From Alcaligenaceae bacterium (GTDB taxonomy: Bacteria; Pseudomonadota; Gammaproteobacteria; Burkholderiales; Burkholderiaceae_B), in contig JAKDMO010000002.1 of NCBI GenBank assembly GCA_030452305.1, forward strand, positions 1-44,079: a stretch of DNA of 44,079 bases, in the 5' to 3' direction. Shown here piece after piece: positions 1 to 9,800 of this stretch. The translations under genes were made by a program, and so were the position numbers. Under the pieces are notes generated by a model, which did not search any database, was not told where the DNA came from, and saw only the letters and a list, made by a program, of their open reading frames with translations. The stretch's first letter is position 1, and every line of letters begins with the position of its first letter.

Positions 1-449
1 TGCCCCGGCGTCAGGTTCGAGGTATCGATGACGTGTTCCTGATCCCTGAGCGAGGCCAGCAGTTCGCGTTCGATATCGATACATTCCTGCAGGGATGGGC
101 TGCGACCTTCGCGTTGCAGCCGGTTGGTCAGGGGGTGGCGGCGCCGGGATTCGGAATAGCGCTGCTGCAGGGTGTGGTCGTCGGCATCCAGGAAGATCAC
201 GCGCAGCGATGTGCCCATGGCGCGCAGACTGGTCAGTATGCCGGGCAGTTCATCCAGATCGCCTGGCGTGCGCACATCGATGGCTACCGCCACGCGCTCT
301 AGCCCGCCATCGCGCGCGTCCGCCAGGAATTCGTGCAGAAAACGCACGGGCAGGTTATCGACGCAGGTATAGCCCGTGTCTTCGAGCAGCCTGAGCCCGA
401 CCGATTTGCCTGAGCCCGAGATGCCTGTGATCAGTACGACATTCAGCAT
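1..449 (-). CDS. rapZ: RNase adapter protein RapZ, 3' end outside window
   Basis: This is the first 149 residues of a RapZ (YvcJ-family) nucleotide-binding protein; the C-terminal half runs off the left edge. A Walker A motif GISGSGKS sits at residues 9-16, directly after the start, followed by the family-typical stretch GLRLLEDTGYTCVDNLP. In Enterobacteria RapZ guides RNase E to the small RNA GlmZ and so controls glucosamine-6-phosphate synthase; that role is not established for Betaproteobacteria. The start is the ATG at 449-447. The gene lies 37 bp after hprK on the same strand, the usual end of the hpf-ptsN-hprK-rapZ cluster. Confidence 0.93.
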   Translation of the reverse strand, partial: MLNVVLITGISGSGKSVGLRLLEDTGYTCVDNLPVRFLHEFLADARDGGLERVAVAIDVRTPGDLDELPGILTSLRAMGTSLRVIFLDADDHTLQQRYSESRRRHPLTNRLQREGRSPSLQECIDIERELLASLRDQEHVIDTSNLTPG

Positions 450-486
450 GGTGGTTCGCGGTGTGCCGCAGTGGGGAATCGTTGGG

Positions 487-1425
487 TCATGGCTTGGGCT
501 CGCGGCTGTTTTCCATGATTGCCAGGGCCTGGCGTTCGATAAAGTCGCCCATGGTATCGATTCCGCGCAGGGTCAGGATCGTGTTGCGCACTGCAGCCTC
601 GACCAGCACGGCCAGGTTGCGGCCGGCCGCGACTTGTAGCATTACCCGGCGGATGGGGATGCCGAGCACGTCCTGGTATACGTCCTGGGTAGGCAAACGC
701 TCGAACGAGTCCGAGGTCATGCGTATCAGGTTCACGATCAGTTTGATCTTCATTTTTCGGCGTACCGAGGTTTCGCCGAAGATCGTGCGGATATCCAGTA
801 GGCCCAGGCCGCGTACTTCCAGCAGATTTTGCAGCAACGGCGGGCACTGCCCCTCGACAAAATTCGGTGCCGTGCGGGAAAGTTCCACCGCATCATCGGC
901 AACCAGTCCATGCCCGCGCGAGATCAGCTCCAGGGCCAGTTCGCTTTTGCCCAGTCCCGATTCGCCGGTGATCAGTACCCCCAGCCCGAGCACGTCCATG
1001 AATACGCCGTGTACGGTCGTTTTGGGGGCCAGGCGCTTGCCCAGATAGCCCCGCAGCAGGTCGATGACCTGTGAGGCGTCCAACGGGGTGCCGACCAGCG
1101 GCATACCGTATTCCAGGCAAAATTCACGCAGATCGTCGGGGGCGGCAATGCCGGCAGCCAGGACGATGGCGGGCACGCCGCCTGCGACCAGGTCTTCGAG
1201 ATGGTGGCGCCTGCGCTTGGCCTCGAAGCGGCAGTAGTAGGATAGCTCCTCATTGCCGAAAACCTGGATGCGCGAAGGGTGGATGAAGTTCAGGTGGCCG
1301 ATCAGGTCAGCCGCCGAAGTGGTCATTTCGGGGATCAGGCGCTGGCCTGCGGCGTCCTTTCCTGCAATCCAGGTAAAGGCAATCTTGTCGGTGTTGTCAC
1401 GAATCAGATCTAGAGTAGTCAGCAT
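487..1425 (-). CDS. hprK: HPr kinase/phosphorylase
   Basis: A 312-residue HprK, which phosphorylates and dephosphorylates HPr on a serine. The N-terminal domain is followed by the catalytic P-loop GESGLGKS (residues 154-161), a conserved histidine in TTVHGVF (about 139) and the C-terminal signature LLEVRGLGLLDI (201-212). Length and motifs fit the proteobacterial family. In Betaproteobacteria this enzyme acts with a regulatory PTS rather than a sugar-transporting one. Its first 29 bp overlap the end of ptsN, suggesting translational coupling. No HPr or EI gene is in the window, so its substrate must be encoded elsewhere. Confidence 0.96.
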   Translation of the reverse strand: MLTTLDLIRDNTDKIAFTWIAGKDAAGQRLIPEMTTSAADLIGHLNFIHPSRIQVFGNEELSYYCRFEAKRRRHHLEDLVAGGVPAIVLAAGIAAPDDLREFCLEYGMPLVGTPLDASQVIDLLRGYLGKRLAPKTTVHGVFMDVLGLGVLITGESGLGKSELALELISRGHGLVADDAVELSRTAPNFVEGQCPPLLQNLLEVRGLGLLDIRTIFGETSVRRKMKIKLIVNLIRMTSDSFERLPTQDVYQDVLGIPIRRVMLQVAAGRNLAVLVEAAVRNTILTLRGIDTMGDFIERQALAIMENSREPKP

Positions 1426-1894
1426 GGTCGGACGTCTGGGCAGTCTGCCCGGTCAGGAGCACGTGATGGACCTCTTCGATATCCTGGGATTGGGACAAGA
1501 CCTGGCGTACGGTCTGGTCGGACATCAGTCGTGCAATTTCCGCAAGCAGGTCCAGGTGCAGTTGGGTGGCTGTTTCGGGGATCAGCAGGCAGAATAGCAG
1601 ACTGGCCGACCGCCCGTCGCTGGCGTCAAAGCGCACTGGCTCGGCCAAGCGGATGAAGGCGGCGTGGGGTTCGCGCAAGTCCTTCAGGCGCCCGTGCGGA
1701 ATGGCGACGTCGTGGCCAAGCGCGGTCGAACCCAGGCGTTCACGGGCGATCAGGCTGTGGAATACCGCAGTGCGTGCCACGCCGTGGTTGTTTTCGAAAA
1801 GCAGGCCCGCTTGCTCGAATGCTCGCTTCTTGCTGGTGGCAGCCAGATCCAGAATGATATTCGTTTGCGGCAAAATGCGTGGCGTCAGATTCAT
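1397..1894 (-). CDS. ptsN: Nitrogen-regulatory PTS EIIA protein PtsN
   Basis: A 165-residue EIIA-Ntr domain protein, the terminal phosphate acceptor of the nitrogen-type PTS, which in other Proteobacteria regulates potassium uptake and stress responses by protein contacts. The phosphorylatable histidine is H67 in AIPHGRL. I start at the ATG at 1894, giving MNLTPRILPQ, which matches family N-termini. A longer reading from a TTG at 1924 would add ten unconserved residues. A perfect TATAAT (1906-1901) lies only six bases before this ATG. The gene sits between hpf and hprK and overlaps hprK by 29 bp. Confidence 0.94.
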   Translation of the reverse strand: MNLTPRILPQTNIILDLAATSKKRAFEQAGLLFENNHGVARTAVFHSLIARERLGSTALGHDVAIPHGRLKDLREPHAAFIRLAEPVRFDASDGRSASLLFCLLIPETATQLHLDLLAEIARLMSDQTVRQVLSQSQDIEEVHHVLLTGQTAQTSDHADYSRSDS

Positions 1895-1952
1895 GGCAAC
1901 ATTATAGGAGTCAACGATTCCCAAGTGTGGGCGGAGCAGGCACCGCTCATAA

Positions 1953-1985
1953 TTATGGCCTCAATACGTATGATTGAGGCCATAA
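1953..1985 (-). terminator. 13-bp perfect inverted repeat between hpf and ptsN
   Basis: TTATGGCCTCAAT (1953-1965) and ATTGAGGCCATAA (1973-1985) are exact reverse complements around a 7-base loop. The hairpin begins 35 bases after the hpf stop. No run of T follows on the minus strand, so it could be a weak terminator, an mRNA-processing stem or a palindromic protein-binding site. The fold is certain from sequence; the function is not. Confidence 0.5.
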
Positions 1986-2019
1986 CGCTCGTCGTGGCCG
2001 GAGGATCCGGCCCGCGGGA

Positions 2020-2346
2020 TTACTCGACGACGACTTCCTGCCGTTTTGGCGGCTCGTGTGAGTAGTCTTGTGCTTTGGTCTTGTATTTGATCACCTGGCG
2101 GTCGATCTTGTCGGAGAGAAGATCGATTGCAGAATATAAATTCTCGTCACTGGCTGCGCAGTGGATATCCTTTCCGGGTACCCGCATTGTGATTTCCGCA
2201 GTGTGCTTTAGGTGCTCTATCGAGAGCATGACCTGGGTGTCTATGACATTATCGAAATGTCGCGAGATCCTGGATAGTTTGTTCAGGGCATACTCGCGAA
2301 TGGCGGGTGTGATTTCCAAATGACGACCGCTGATGCTCAGGTTCAT
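2020..2346 (-). CDS. hpf: Ribosome hibernation-promoting factor (short HPF)
   Basis: A 108-residue protein of the S30AE/HPF family. It begins MNLSISGRHLEITPAIREYA and has the fold-typical run of basic residues (HFDNVIDTQVML, DLLSDKIDRQVIKYK). Its length fits the short HPF type that acts with RMF to form inactive 100S ribosomes, not the long type with a C-terminal dimerisation domain. A clear Shine-Dalgarno AAGGAG lies seven bases before the ATG. It precedes ptsN on the same strand, as in many Proteobacteria, but the sigma-54 gene rpoN usually found upstream is absent. Confidence 0.95.
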   Translation of the reverse strand: MNLSISGRHLEITPAIREYALNKLSRISRHFDNVIDTQVMLSIEHLKHTAEITMRVPGKDIHCAASDENLYSAIDLLSDKIDRQVIKYKTKAQDYSHEPPKRQEVVVE

Positions 2347-2443
2347 ATTCGAGGCTCCTTACAAGGAAAAGACCGCGTCCTGCGACGCAAATACACTTGG
2401 GTTCGTCCTCCTGAAAGTGGATGGTCAGTCCAGTGTACCGCGT

Positions 2444-2477
2444 GGGCCCGGTAAAGCAAATGCATCCCGCCGGGCCC
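2444..2477 (-). terminator. 8-bp GC-rich hairpin after lptB
   Basis: GGGCCCGG (2444-2451) and CCGGGCCC (2470-2477) are perfect reverse complements with an 18-base loop. The hairpin starts two bases after the lptB stop codon and ends about 97 bases before hpf. It lacks a downstream T run, so it is a possible rather than proven terminator separating the lpt operon from hpf. Confidence 0.45.
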
Positions 2478-2478
2478 G

Positions 2479-3282
2479 TCACATCTTGAAATTCTTGCCT
2501 AGGTAGACCTGCCTGACGGCCTCGTTGTCGATGATTTCACTGGGGTGGCCCTTGGTCAGGACGGTGCCTGCGCTGATGATGTAGGCGCGGTCGCAGATCC
2601 CCAGCGTTTCGCGCACGTTGTGATCGGTGATCAGCACACCGATGCCCCGGCCCCTGAGGAATTGCACGATACGCTGGATTTCGATCACGGCGATCGGGTC
2701 GACGCCGGCAAAGGGCTCATCCAGCAGGATGAAGCGCGGGTGTGTAGCCAGGGCCCGTGCAATTTCGACCCGGCGCCGCTCGCCTCCGGACAAGGACACC
2801 GCCATGTTTTTGCGGATGTGGTCGATCTGCAGTTCCTCGATCAGGGTTTCCAAGCGTTCCCTGATGTCGCGGCGCGAGAGCGCACGCCCGTCGTCGCCAA
2901 GTTGCAGTTCGAGCACGGCCTGGATGTTTTCCTCGACCGTCAGGCGCCGGAATACCGATGCATCCTGTGGCAGGTACGACAGGCCCAGGCGTGCACGCTT
3001 GTGCATCGGTATATAGGTGATGTCGTGGCCGTCGATTTCGATGCGGCCGGTATCGGTGGGAATCAGCCCGACAATCATGTAGAAACTGGTGGTCTTGCCC
3101 GCGCCATTGGGGCCGAGCAGCCCAACGACTTCGCCGCTTTCCACCGATAGCGAGACGTCCTTGACGACGGCCCGTTTGCCGTATGTCTTGCCCAGGCCCG
3201 TGGCTCGCAGGACGCCGTGGGTGGATGGTTTGACGGTGTCGGAAGGTTCAGCTGGATCCAGGTCTGGGGAGTGGGCCGCCAT
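2479..3282 (-). CDS. lptB: LPS export ABC transporter ATP-binding protein LptB
   Basis: The ATPase that powers extraction of lipopolysaccharide from the inner membrane as part of LptB2FGC. It has 267 residues from the ATG at 3282, with Walker [10 protein letters not shown] (57-65), signature LSGGERRR, Walker [14 protein letters not shown] and the switch histidine in LITDHNVRE. The first 25 residues are an acidic, proline-rich extension before the ABC domain. The open frame continues upstream, but this ATG overlaps the lptA stop as TGATG, typical of translational coupling. It ends the kdsD-kdsC-lptC-lptA-lptB run. Confidence 0.95.
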   Translation of the reverse strand: MAAHSPDLDPAEPSDTVKPSTHGVLRATGLGKTYGKRAVVKDVSLSVESGEVVGLLGPNGAGKTTSFYMIVGLIPTDTGRIEIDGHDITYIPMHKRARLGLSYLPQDASVFRRLTVEENIQAVLELQLGDDGRALSRRDIRERLETLIEELQIDHIRKNMAVSLSGGERRRVEIARALATHPRFILLDEPFAGVDPIAVIEIQRIVQFLRGRGIGVLITDHNVRETLGICDRAYIISAGTVLTKGHPSEIIDNEAVRQVYLGKNFKM

Positions 3283-3869
3283 CAGGGTTTGGCCTTGCTT
3301 TTGGCGCATTCCGCCATTGCTTGGTCGGCCTTTGCGCGGGGCTGCGCCAGCGAGCGCACGCGCCCATCGGGTGCCGCCGATCCGGCACCGCCAAAGGCCT
3401 CGTACGTGCCGGTATTCTGGTGATAGATCACTCGCTCGCTGCGGATGTTGTCCAGCGCCTTGCCGCAAATATAGCGGGTGACAATGGCCTGGCCGATGAT
3501 TTCAATCTCGCCGGTCTTGCCGTTATATTCCGCGCGCAGGCCGCTGCCCTTGATGACTTCGAACTTTTCCGGGTTTTCCTGTCGTATGTGCACCAGCCCG
3601 GATTTGGCCGATGTGGCCGTGCCGTGCTGATTGCCATCGGCATCTTCGCGGGTGACCAGCTTGTCAGAGCGCAGTGTCATGGGCCCGCGCGTCAGGATCA
3701 CGTTGCCCGTAAAGACGCTTTCACGCTTGATGTCGTCATAGTGCAGGGTGTCCGACAGGATCAGGGTGTCAGGTTCCGGCGGCTGAGACCCGGATGTCTG
3801 TGCCTGAGCCGGCAGGGCGGCGATCAGGCCGGCGCAAAAGGCCAGGCAGTAAAGGATGGTCTTGTTCAT
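3282..3869 (-). CDS. lptA: LPS transport periplasmic protein LptA
   Basis: A periplasmic OstA-domain protein that bridges LptC and LptD, forming the lipid conduit across the periplasm. It has 195 residues with a signal peptide ending near ALPAQAQ (about residue 24). The beta-jellyroll repeats are visible as [28 protein letters not shown] and [12 protein letters not shown]. The C-terminus is extended by an Ala/Lys-rich tail. It overlaps lptC by 4 bp (ATGA) and lptB by 1 bp. Confidence 0.92.
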   Translation of the reverse strand: MNKTILYCLAFCAGLIAALPAQAQTSGSQPPEPDTLILSDTLHYDDIKRESVFTGNVILTRGPMTLRSDKLVTREDADGNQHGTATSAKSGLVHIRQENPEKFEVIKGSGLRAEYNGKTGEIEIIGQAIVTRYICGKALDNIRSERVIYHQNTGTYEAFGGAGSAAPDGRVRSLAQPRAKADQAMAECAKSKAKP

Positions 3870-4486
3870 GGTTGAGCCTTGGGTGAAGGTCCTGTGTCTT
3901 GTGACGGCTGCCGGTCTTCGCCGGATATCTTGACATCGCTGGAAGAATAGACGATCAGTTGGCGGCTGCGGTTGTTATAGCGCATGCCGGTTCCGCGCAG
4001 GGTCGAGTGGCCGTTGATGACCACTGCGGGCTTGTCAGTGTAGACCAGATCCTCGTCGGGCTTGAGCGTCAGTTGGTCGCTGCGCACATCCAGAGCGTTG
4101 CGGTCCGGGCCGGCCGGCCGATGCAGGTGTGCGTGCCCGGTCATGACGATGCGCGTGCCGTTCTGGTCCAGTACGGCACGGTCTGAGGTGCCGACGGTGA
4201 TTGGGGTGTCGGGTTTCTGGCTCACGGCGCGTGCGTCGGTGATTTCGTATGAATCGGTATCCGGAAAATGATTCATGCTGGAGCCTTCGAGGCGGTCGGA
4301 CGCGATGCCCTCTGGGTTTGTGAGGACCATGACGAAGCTGTCGGACCAGGAATCGCGCTCGTGCGTGATCCGGCGCGGTGGATCGATCTGGATCGAGCGC
4401 AGCGTGTAGTCAGACGCCCACCATGTGCCTGCGACCAGCAGGATCAGCAGCAATACTGCTGTGATGCTTGGGATGCGGTCTTTCAT
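3866..4486 (-). CDS. lptC: LPS export system protein LptC
   Basis: A bitopic inner-membrane protein that receives LPS from LptBFG and passes it to LptA. From the ATG at 4486 it has 206 residues: MKDRIPS, then one transmembrane helix (ITAVLLLILLVAGTWWA, about 8-24), then a periplasmic domain including DVRSDQLTLKPDEDLVYTDK and STLRGTGMRYNNRSRQL, typical of LptC. The longer open frame upstream overlaps kdsC and is not family-like. The start lies 13 bp after the kdsC stop. Confidence 0.9.
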   Translation of the reverse strand: MKDRIPSITAVLLLILLVAGTWWASDYTLRSIQIDPPRRITHERDSWSDSFVMVLTNPEGIASDRLEGSSMNHFPDTDSYEITDARAVSQKPDTPITVGTSDRAVLDQNGTRIVMTGHAHLHRPAGPDRNALDVRSDQLTLKPDEDLVYTDKPAVVINGHSTLRGTGMRYNNRSRQLIVYSSSDVKISGEDRQPSQDTGPSPKAQP

Positions 4487-4499
4487 GGCCTGAGCACAC

Positions 4500-5102
4500 C
4501 TATTGGATGGCGCCGCCCAGGGGCGAGAGCCGGGCGCTGAAGCACGCACCCAGGCGGCCTTGTGCCGCAAGGATCAGGTCACAGCATTCCCGCACGGCCC
4601 CTGCGCCGCCTTCGCGCGTGGCCACCCAGTGCGCGGCCTGGCTGATATAGAAAGGGGCATTCGGAACCGTAGCGGCAAACCCCACGCGCTGCAGGACTGC
4701 CAGGTCGATGATGTCGTCGCCCATGAAGCCCAGATCGCCCATGGCCAGGCCTGATTCATGGGCCAGCGCCTCAAGCGATTCGACCTTGTCGCGTACGCCC
4801 TGCACCACCGGGGCAATGCCCAGCTCGGCGGCGCGTCGTGCGGTGATCGGGCTTTCGCGCCCGGTCACCCAGGCAATCTGGACCCCCTGCTCCCGCATCA
4901 GGCGCAGGCCGTGGCCATCAAGTGCATTGAACCGCTTCAGCGTCTCGCCATGTTCGCCATACCAGAGGCTGCCGTCGGTCAGGATGCCATCCACATCGAA
5001 AACCATCATGCGCACGGCGCGGGCACGATCGCGCACGGCCGGGGCGATGCGGGCCATGATTTGTGCTTCGACGGGATGCGAAAAACCGGCTTGTTCATCC
5101 AT
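4500..5102 (-). CDS. kdsC: 3-deoxy-D-manno-octulosonate 8-phosphate phosphatase
   Basis: A HAD-superfamily phosphatase that removes phosphate from Kdo-8-phosphate in Kdo synthesis. It has 200 residues. The nucleophile motif DVDGILTDG is at 36-44 (D36, with D38 as the acid/base), motif II threonine is in AWVTGRES, and the metal-binding MGDDIIDL follows. The absence of a large cap domain and the FNALDGHGL segment fit KdsC. The start codon overlaps the kdsD stop by one base (TGATG). A 15-residue N-terminal extension precedes the region aligned with E. coli KdsC. Confidence 0.94.
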   Translation of the reverse strand: MDEQAGFSHPVEAQIMARIAPAVRDRARAVRMMVFDVDGILTDGSLWYGEHGETLKRFNALDGHGLRLMREQGVQIAWVTGRESPITARRAAELGIAPVVQGVRDKVESLEALAHESGLAMGDLGFMGDDIIDLAVLQRVGFAATVPNAPFYISQAAHWVATREGGAGAVRECCDLILAAQGRLGACFSARLSPLGGAIQ

Positions 5103-6091
5103 CAGATCACCTTTGCGGCAAGGAGGTCGTGCATATGTAATGCTCCCAATAATAGCCCGTCATCGTCGAGCACCAGCATTTGGTTGAGCTTGTGGGCGTC
5201 CATCTGGCTGGCCGCTTCGATAGCCGGGGCGCCGGGGCTGACGGACTTCGGGTGGCGGCTCATGCCTTCGGTGACCGGCAGCTTGCGGATGTCGCCGTAC
5301 CGCGCGATGACCCGGCGCAGATCACCGTCGGTAAAGATCCCGATGGGGTGGCGCTGCGCATCGACCACGATCGTCATGCCCATGCCCTTTGAACTCATTT
5401 CGGCCAGCGCATCAGGGATCAGGGCCTGCTCGAGGACGATGGGCAGGGCGGCGCCGTGGCGCATGATGTCGCTGACCGAGGTCAGCAGGCGGCGGCCCAG
5501 TGCCCCACCCGGATGCGAGCGTGCAAAGTCGTCCTGATTAAAGCCGCGCGCCTCAAGGCAGGCCACGGCAATCGCATCGCCCAGCACCAGTGCCGCCGTT
5601 GTGCTGGCAGTGGGTGCCAGGTTCAGCGGGCAGGCTTCCTGGGCGACCGCAGCGTCCAGCGCCAGGTCGGCGTTCTGTGCCAGTTCCGATTCCGGGTTGC
5701 CTGTGATGGCGATGATGCGGGTGCCCATGCGTTTGGCTACGGACAGGATCGTAATGAGTTCCTGGGCCGATCCGGAGTACGAGATCGCCAGCAGAATATC
5801 CTGGCCGGTCAGCATACCCAGATCGCCATGGATGGCCTCGGCGGCATGCATGAAAAATGCAGGGGTGCCCGTCGAGGCCAGCGTGGCCGCGATCTTGCGG
5901 GCGATATGCCCCGATTTGCCAATACCCGTGACGACCACCCGTTCGCGACAGGTCAGAATCATCTGCACGGCTTCGACGAATCGGTCGTCGAGCCGGCCCC
6001 GCAAGGCCTGCAGCGCAGCGATCTCGATGTCGAAGCTGTGTTGGGCTGAGGCGCGGATGTCTTCGGCGCGAGCGTGTGGACGTGTATTCAT
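5102..6091 (-). CDS. kdsD: D-arabinose 5-phosphate isomerase
   Basis: Converts ribulose-5-phosphate to arabinose-5-phosphate, the first step towards Kdo. It has 329 residues: an SIS sugar-isomerase domain (about 45-180) with VVTGIGKSGHIARK and HAAEAIHGDLGM, the conserved segment PLNLAPTASTTAALVLGDA, then two CBS domains (about 205-329), including GIFTDGDLRR. It heads the lpt operon, with 152 bp separating it from the divergent apt gene. Confidence 0.95.
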   Translation of the reverse strand: MNTRPHARAEDIRASAQHSFDIEIAALQALRGRLDDRFVEAVQMILTCRERVVVTGIGKSGHIARKIAATLASTGTPAFFMHAAEAIHGDLGMLTGQDILLAISYSGSAQELITILSVAKRMGTRIIAITGNPESELAQNADLALDAAVAQEACPLNLAPTASTTAALVLGDAIAVACLEARGFNQDDFARSHPGGALGRRLLTSVSDIMRHGAALPIVLEQALIPDALAEMSSKGMGMTIVVDAQRHPIGIFTDGDLRRVIARYGDIRKLPVTEGMSRHPKSVSPGAPAIEAASQMDAHKLNQMLVLDDDGLLLGALHMHDLLAAKVI

Positions 6092-6243
6092 CCGGTGATT
6101 TTAAGCGCTTACGCCCGGCCCGGGTGGGGCATGGCGGGTGACTCTGCAGATGCGCCTTCAGAAATAAGCCCGATTCGATGCGCCGCTGGTGTCGCAGCTT
6201 GTTAAACTGAGGCCGCAACGACTTGTCTTTTTGGACTGATTCC

Positions 6244-6807
6244 ATGAATACCGATCCGGCCCAGTATATTCGCGACACGATACGTACCGTGCCCGATTGG
6301 CCCAAACCTGGGGTGATGTTTCGCGACATTACCCCGATTCTGCAGGACCCGCGCTCGTTCCGGGTACTGATTGACCTGTTTGTCTATCGCTATATGCGTC
6401 AGCGCCTGGACCTGGTGGCCGGGGTGGATGCGCGCGGCTTCATCGTCGGCTCGGTGCTGGCCTACGAGCTGAACCTGGGGTTTGTGCCTGTGCGGAAAAA
6501 AGGCAAGTTGCCGTATCGCACCGTTGCCGAGGAATATTCCCTGGAATATGGCAACGCATCGGTCGAGATGCATACCGATTCGGTGCGCCCCGGTCAGCGC
6601 GTGCTGCTGATTGACGATCTGATTGCTACGGGCGGCACCATGATGGCCGCCGCGCGCCTGCTGCAGCGTTTGGGGGCCAATGTGGCCGAGGCTGCTGCAA
6701 TTATCGAACTGCCCGAGCTGGGCGGCTCGAAGGCTGTGCGCGACACCGGTCTGCCCGTCTATACGGTGTGCGCGTTCACCGAGGACGATCGCGGCGCGGC
6801 CGCCTAA
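6244..6807 (+). CDS. apt: Adenine phosphoribosyltransferase
   Basis: Salvages adenine to AMP using PRPP. It has 187 residues from the ATG at 6244. The family signatures are [26 protein letters not shown], the basic loop RKKGKLPY and the PRPP-binding motif [14 protein letters not shown] (about 119-132). A TTG seven codons upstream is possible but would add nothing conserved. The last four bases overlap the convergent end of the large flavoprotein gene, so the two transcripts meet tail to tail with no spacer. Confidence 0.95.
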   Translation: MNTDPAQYIRDTIRTVPDWPKPGVMFRDITPILQDPRSFRVLIDLFVYRYMRQRLDLVAGVDARGFIVGSVLAYELNLGFVPVRKKGKLPYRTVAEEYSLEYGNASVEMHTDSVRPGQRVLLIDDLIATGGTMMAAARLLQRLGANVAEAAAIIELPELGGSKAVRDTGLPVYTVCAFTEDDRGAAA

Positions 6808-9800
6808 ACCAGAACCCGTTCGATGCCGCCTGCGTTCGCGTCGCGCACGTAGTCGGGCATCCAGTGTTCGCCCAGCAGGTGGCGGGCCATCTCGATCACG
6901 ATGTAGTCCGCCTTCATCCCTGTATCCGCCTCGTAGCGTACCAGGCCCTGCAGACACGATGGGCAGGATGTCACCAGCTTGACCTCGCCCTGAAAGCCGT
7001 CGGCGCGGATGGTTTCGGTGTTCCTGGCCAGTTCCTCTTGCTTGCGAAAGCGCACCTGGGTCGAGATATCCGGGCGCGAGACCGCAAGCGTGCCCGATTC
7101 GCCGCAGCAGTGCTCGGTCTTCAGGGCATTGTTCTCACCGAGCAGTGATTTCACCGTTTTCATCGGATCCTGCTGCTTCATCGGGGTGTGGCATGGGTCG
7201 TGATAGATATAGCGCACGCCTTCGACGCCCTGGATGTCCAGGCCTTTTTCCAGCAGATACTCGTGAATGTCGATCAGCCGGCAGCCCGGAAAGATCTTGT
7301 CGAATTCGTAGCTTTCCAGTTGGTCATAGCAGGTTCCACAGCTGACGACTACGGTCTTGATGTCCAGGTAGTTCAGCGTGGTCGCCATGCGGTGGAACAG
7401 CACGCGGTTGTCGGTCACGATCTTGTCGGCTTTTTCGGTCAGGCCGTTGCCGCGCTGCGGGTAGCCGCAGCACAGGTAGCCGGGCGGCAGCACGGTCTGC
7501 ACCCCGGCATGCCAAAGCATGGCCTGGGTGGCCAGCCCCACCTGCGAGAACAGGCGTTCGGACCCGCAGCCGGGAAAATAGAATACCGCCTCGGTGTCCG
7601 GGGAAGTCGTCGCCGGATTGCGGATGATGGGGACGTAATCGGCGTCCTCGATGTCCAGCAGCTTGCGCGCGGTCTGCTTGGGCAGGCCGCCGGGCATTTT
7701 CTTGTTTACAAAATGGATGACCTGCTCGCGTACCGGCGCCTTGCCGACCGTGGCGGGCGGGTGTGTGGTCTGCTTTCCGGCCGGCCGGGCGAGCAGATCG
7801 TGTGCGATGCGCTGGGCCTTGTAGCCCATGCCGATCATGGCCGTGCGCGTGGCCTTGATGACGCGCGGATCCTTGGCGTTCAGAAAGAACATGGATGCCG
7901 CCGTGCCCGGGTTGAACGATTTCTTGCCCATGTGGCGCAGCAGCGATCGCATCTCCATCGATACGTCGCCGAAATCGATGTCCACCGGACAGGGGTTATA
8001 GCATTTGTGGCACAGCGTGCAGTGATCGCCGACGTCCTCGAATTCCTCCCAGTGCCGCAGGCTGACGCCGCGCCGCGTCTGCTCTTCGTACAGGAAGGCC
8101 TCGATCAGCAGTGAGGTGGCCAGGATCTTGTTGCGCGGCGAGTACAGCAGGTTGGCGCGCGGGACGTGGGTGGCGCAGACCGGCTTGCATTTCCCGCAGC
8201 GCAGGCAGTCCTTGATCGCGTTCGAGATTGAACCGATTTCGCTGCGCTGCATGATCAGCGATTCGTAGCCCAGCAGGTTGAAGCTGGGTGTCCAGGCCTG
8301 GCTCAAGTCGGCGCCGGGCATCAATTTCCCGGCATTGAAGCGCCGGTCCGGATCGACGCGCTGTTTGTACGCCTGGAACGGGGCCAGTTCGTCTGCGGTC
8401 AGGAATTCGTATTTCGTCAGGCCAATGCCGTGTTCCCCCGAGATCACGCCATCCAGGCTGCGTGCGATGCCCATGATGCGGGCCACCGCAGCGTTGGCTT
8501 CGCGCAGCATCTCGTAGTCATCCGAGTTGACAGGGATATTAGTATGCACATTGCCGTCGCCTGCGTGCATGTGCAGCGCGACGAACACGCGGCTTTTCAG
8601 GATGCGGTCGTGGATGGCCTGCAGTTCGGCCAGCACGGCGGCGAAATCCGCTCCGGCGAAATAACGCTCCATGGGGGCGCGAATCTCGGTTTTCCATGAC
8701 ACGCGTAGCGTGTGATCCTGGACCACATCAATGACGCGGGCCTCGGGCTGTGCCACCAGGCGTTCCTGCAGGGCGGGCAACTGCTCTGTCAGGCCCGGCT
8801 TTTCGAGCATATCCAGGCTGTCGGCGACCCGGTCATCCAGATGGTCCAGCAACCAGGTCCAGCGTTCACGCACCGCACGCAGGGTGGCGAGTGCATCCGG
8901 AATGCGCTGGGCCAGGATCTCGGCGCGGGTGTGTTCCACATCGTCGTGGTCCTCGACCTTGCCCATGGGCAGGTCACCACTCAGGAAGGTTTCCAGCGCA
9001 TCGATCAGCCGCAGCTTGTTGCGCGTGGACAGTTCAATATTGATGCGTTCGATCGCATCGGTGTATTCGCCCATGCGATCCAGCGGAATCACCACGTCTT
9101 CATTGATCTTGAAGGCGTTGGTGTGGCGCGCGATGGCGGCCGTGCGTGCGCGGTCCAGCCAGAATTTTTTACGGGCCTCTACGCTGACCGCGATGAACCC
9201 CTCGCCGTGGCGTGAGTTGGCAATGCGCACAACCTCGCTGGCGGCATGGGCGACAGCTGCGTCATCATCACCCACGATGTCGCCGATCAGTACCATCTTG
9301 GGCAGGGCGCCGCGTTTGCTTTTGGTGGCATAGCCCACGGCGCGCAGATAGCGTTCGTCCAGGTGTTCCAGCCCCGCGAGGATGGCGCCGCTCGCGAGTC
9401 CCTTGGTGTCCAGATAGTGCTTGACCTCGACGATGGACGGCACGGCATCGCGTGCCTGGCCAAAGAACTCCATGCAGACCGTTCTGGTATGCCCGGGCAT
9501 GCGGTGCAGGATCCAGCGCGCGGCCGTGATCAGGCCGTCGCAGCCTTCCTTTTGCACGCCGGGCAGGCCGGACAGGAATTTGTCGGTGACGTCCTTGCCC
9601 AGGCCCGCCTTGCGAAAACGCCGCCCCTCGATACACAGAATTTCGGATTTCAGCAGGCTGCGGCCAGGTGGCTTGGCACCGTCGAACCATTTCAGTTCGA
9701 AGCGCGCCTCCGGAGCGTCGTGGATCTTGCCCAGATTGTGGTCCAGTCGCGTGACTTCCAGCCAGTTTCCCTGGGGATCGACCATGCGCCACCAGGCCAG

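Noticed and set aside
1397-1924. Longer ptsN starting at the TTG at 1924
   Set aside because: The extra ten residues are not family-like and include the TATAAT element; the ATG at 1894 gives the usual N-terminus.
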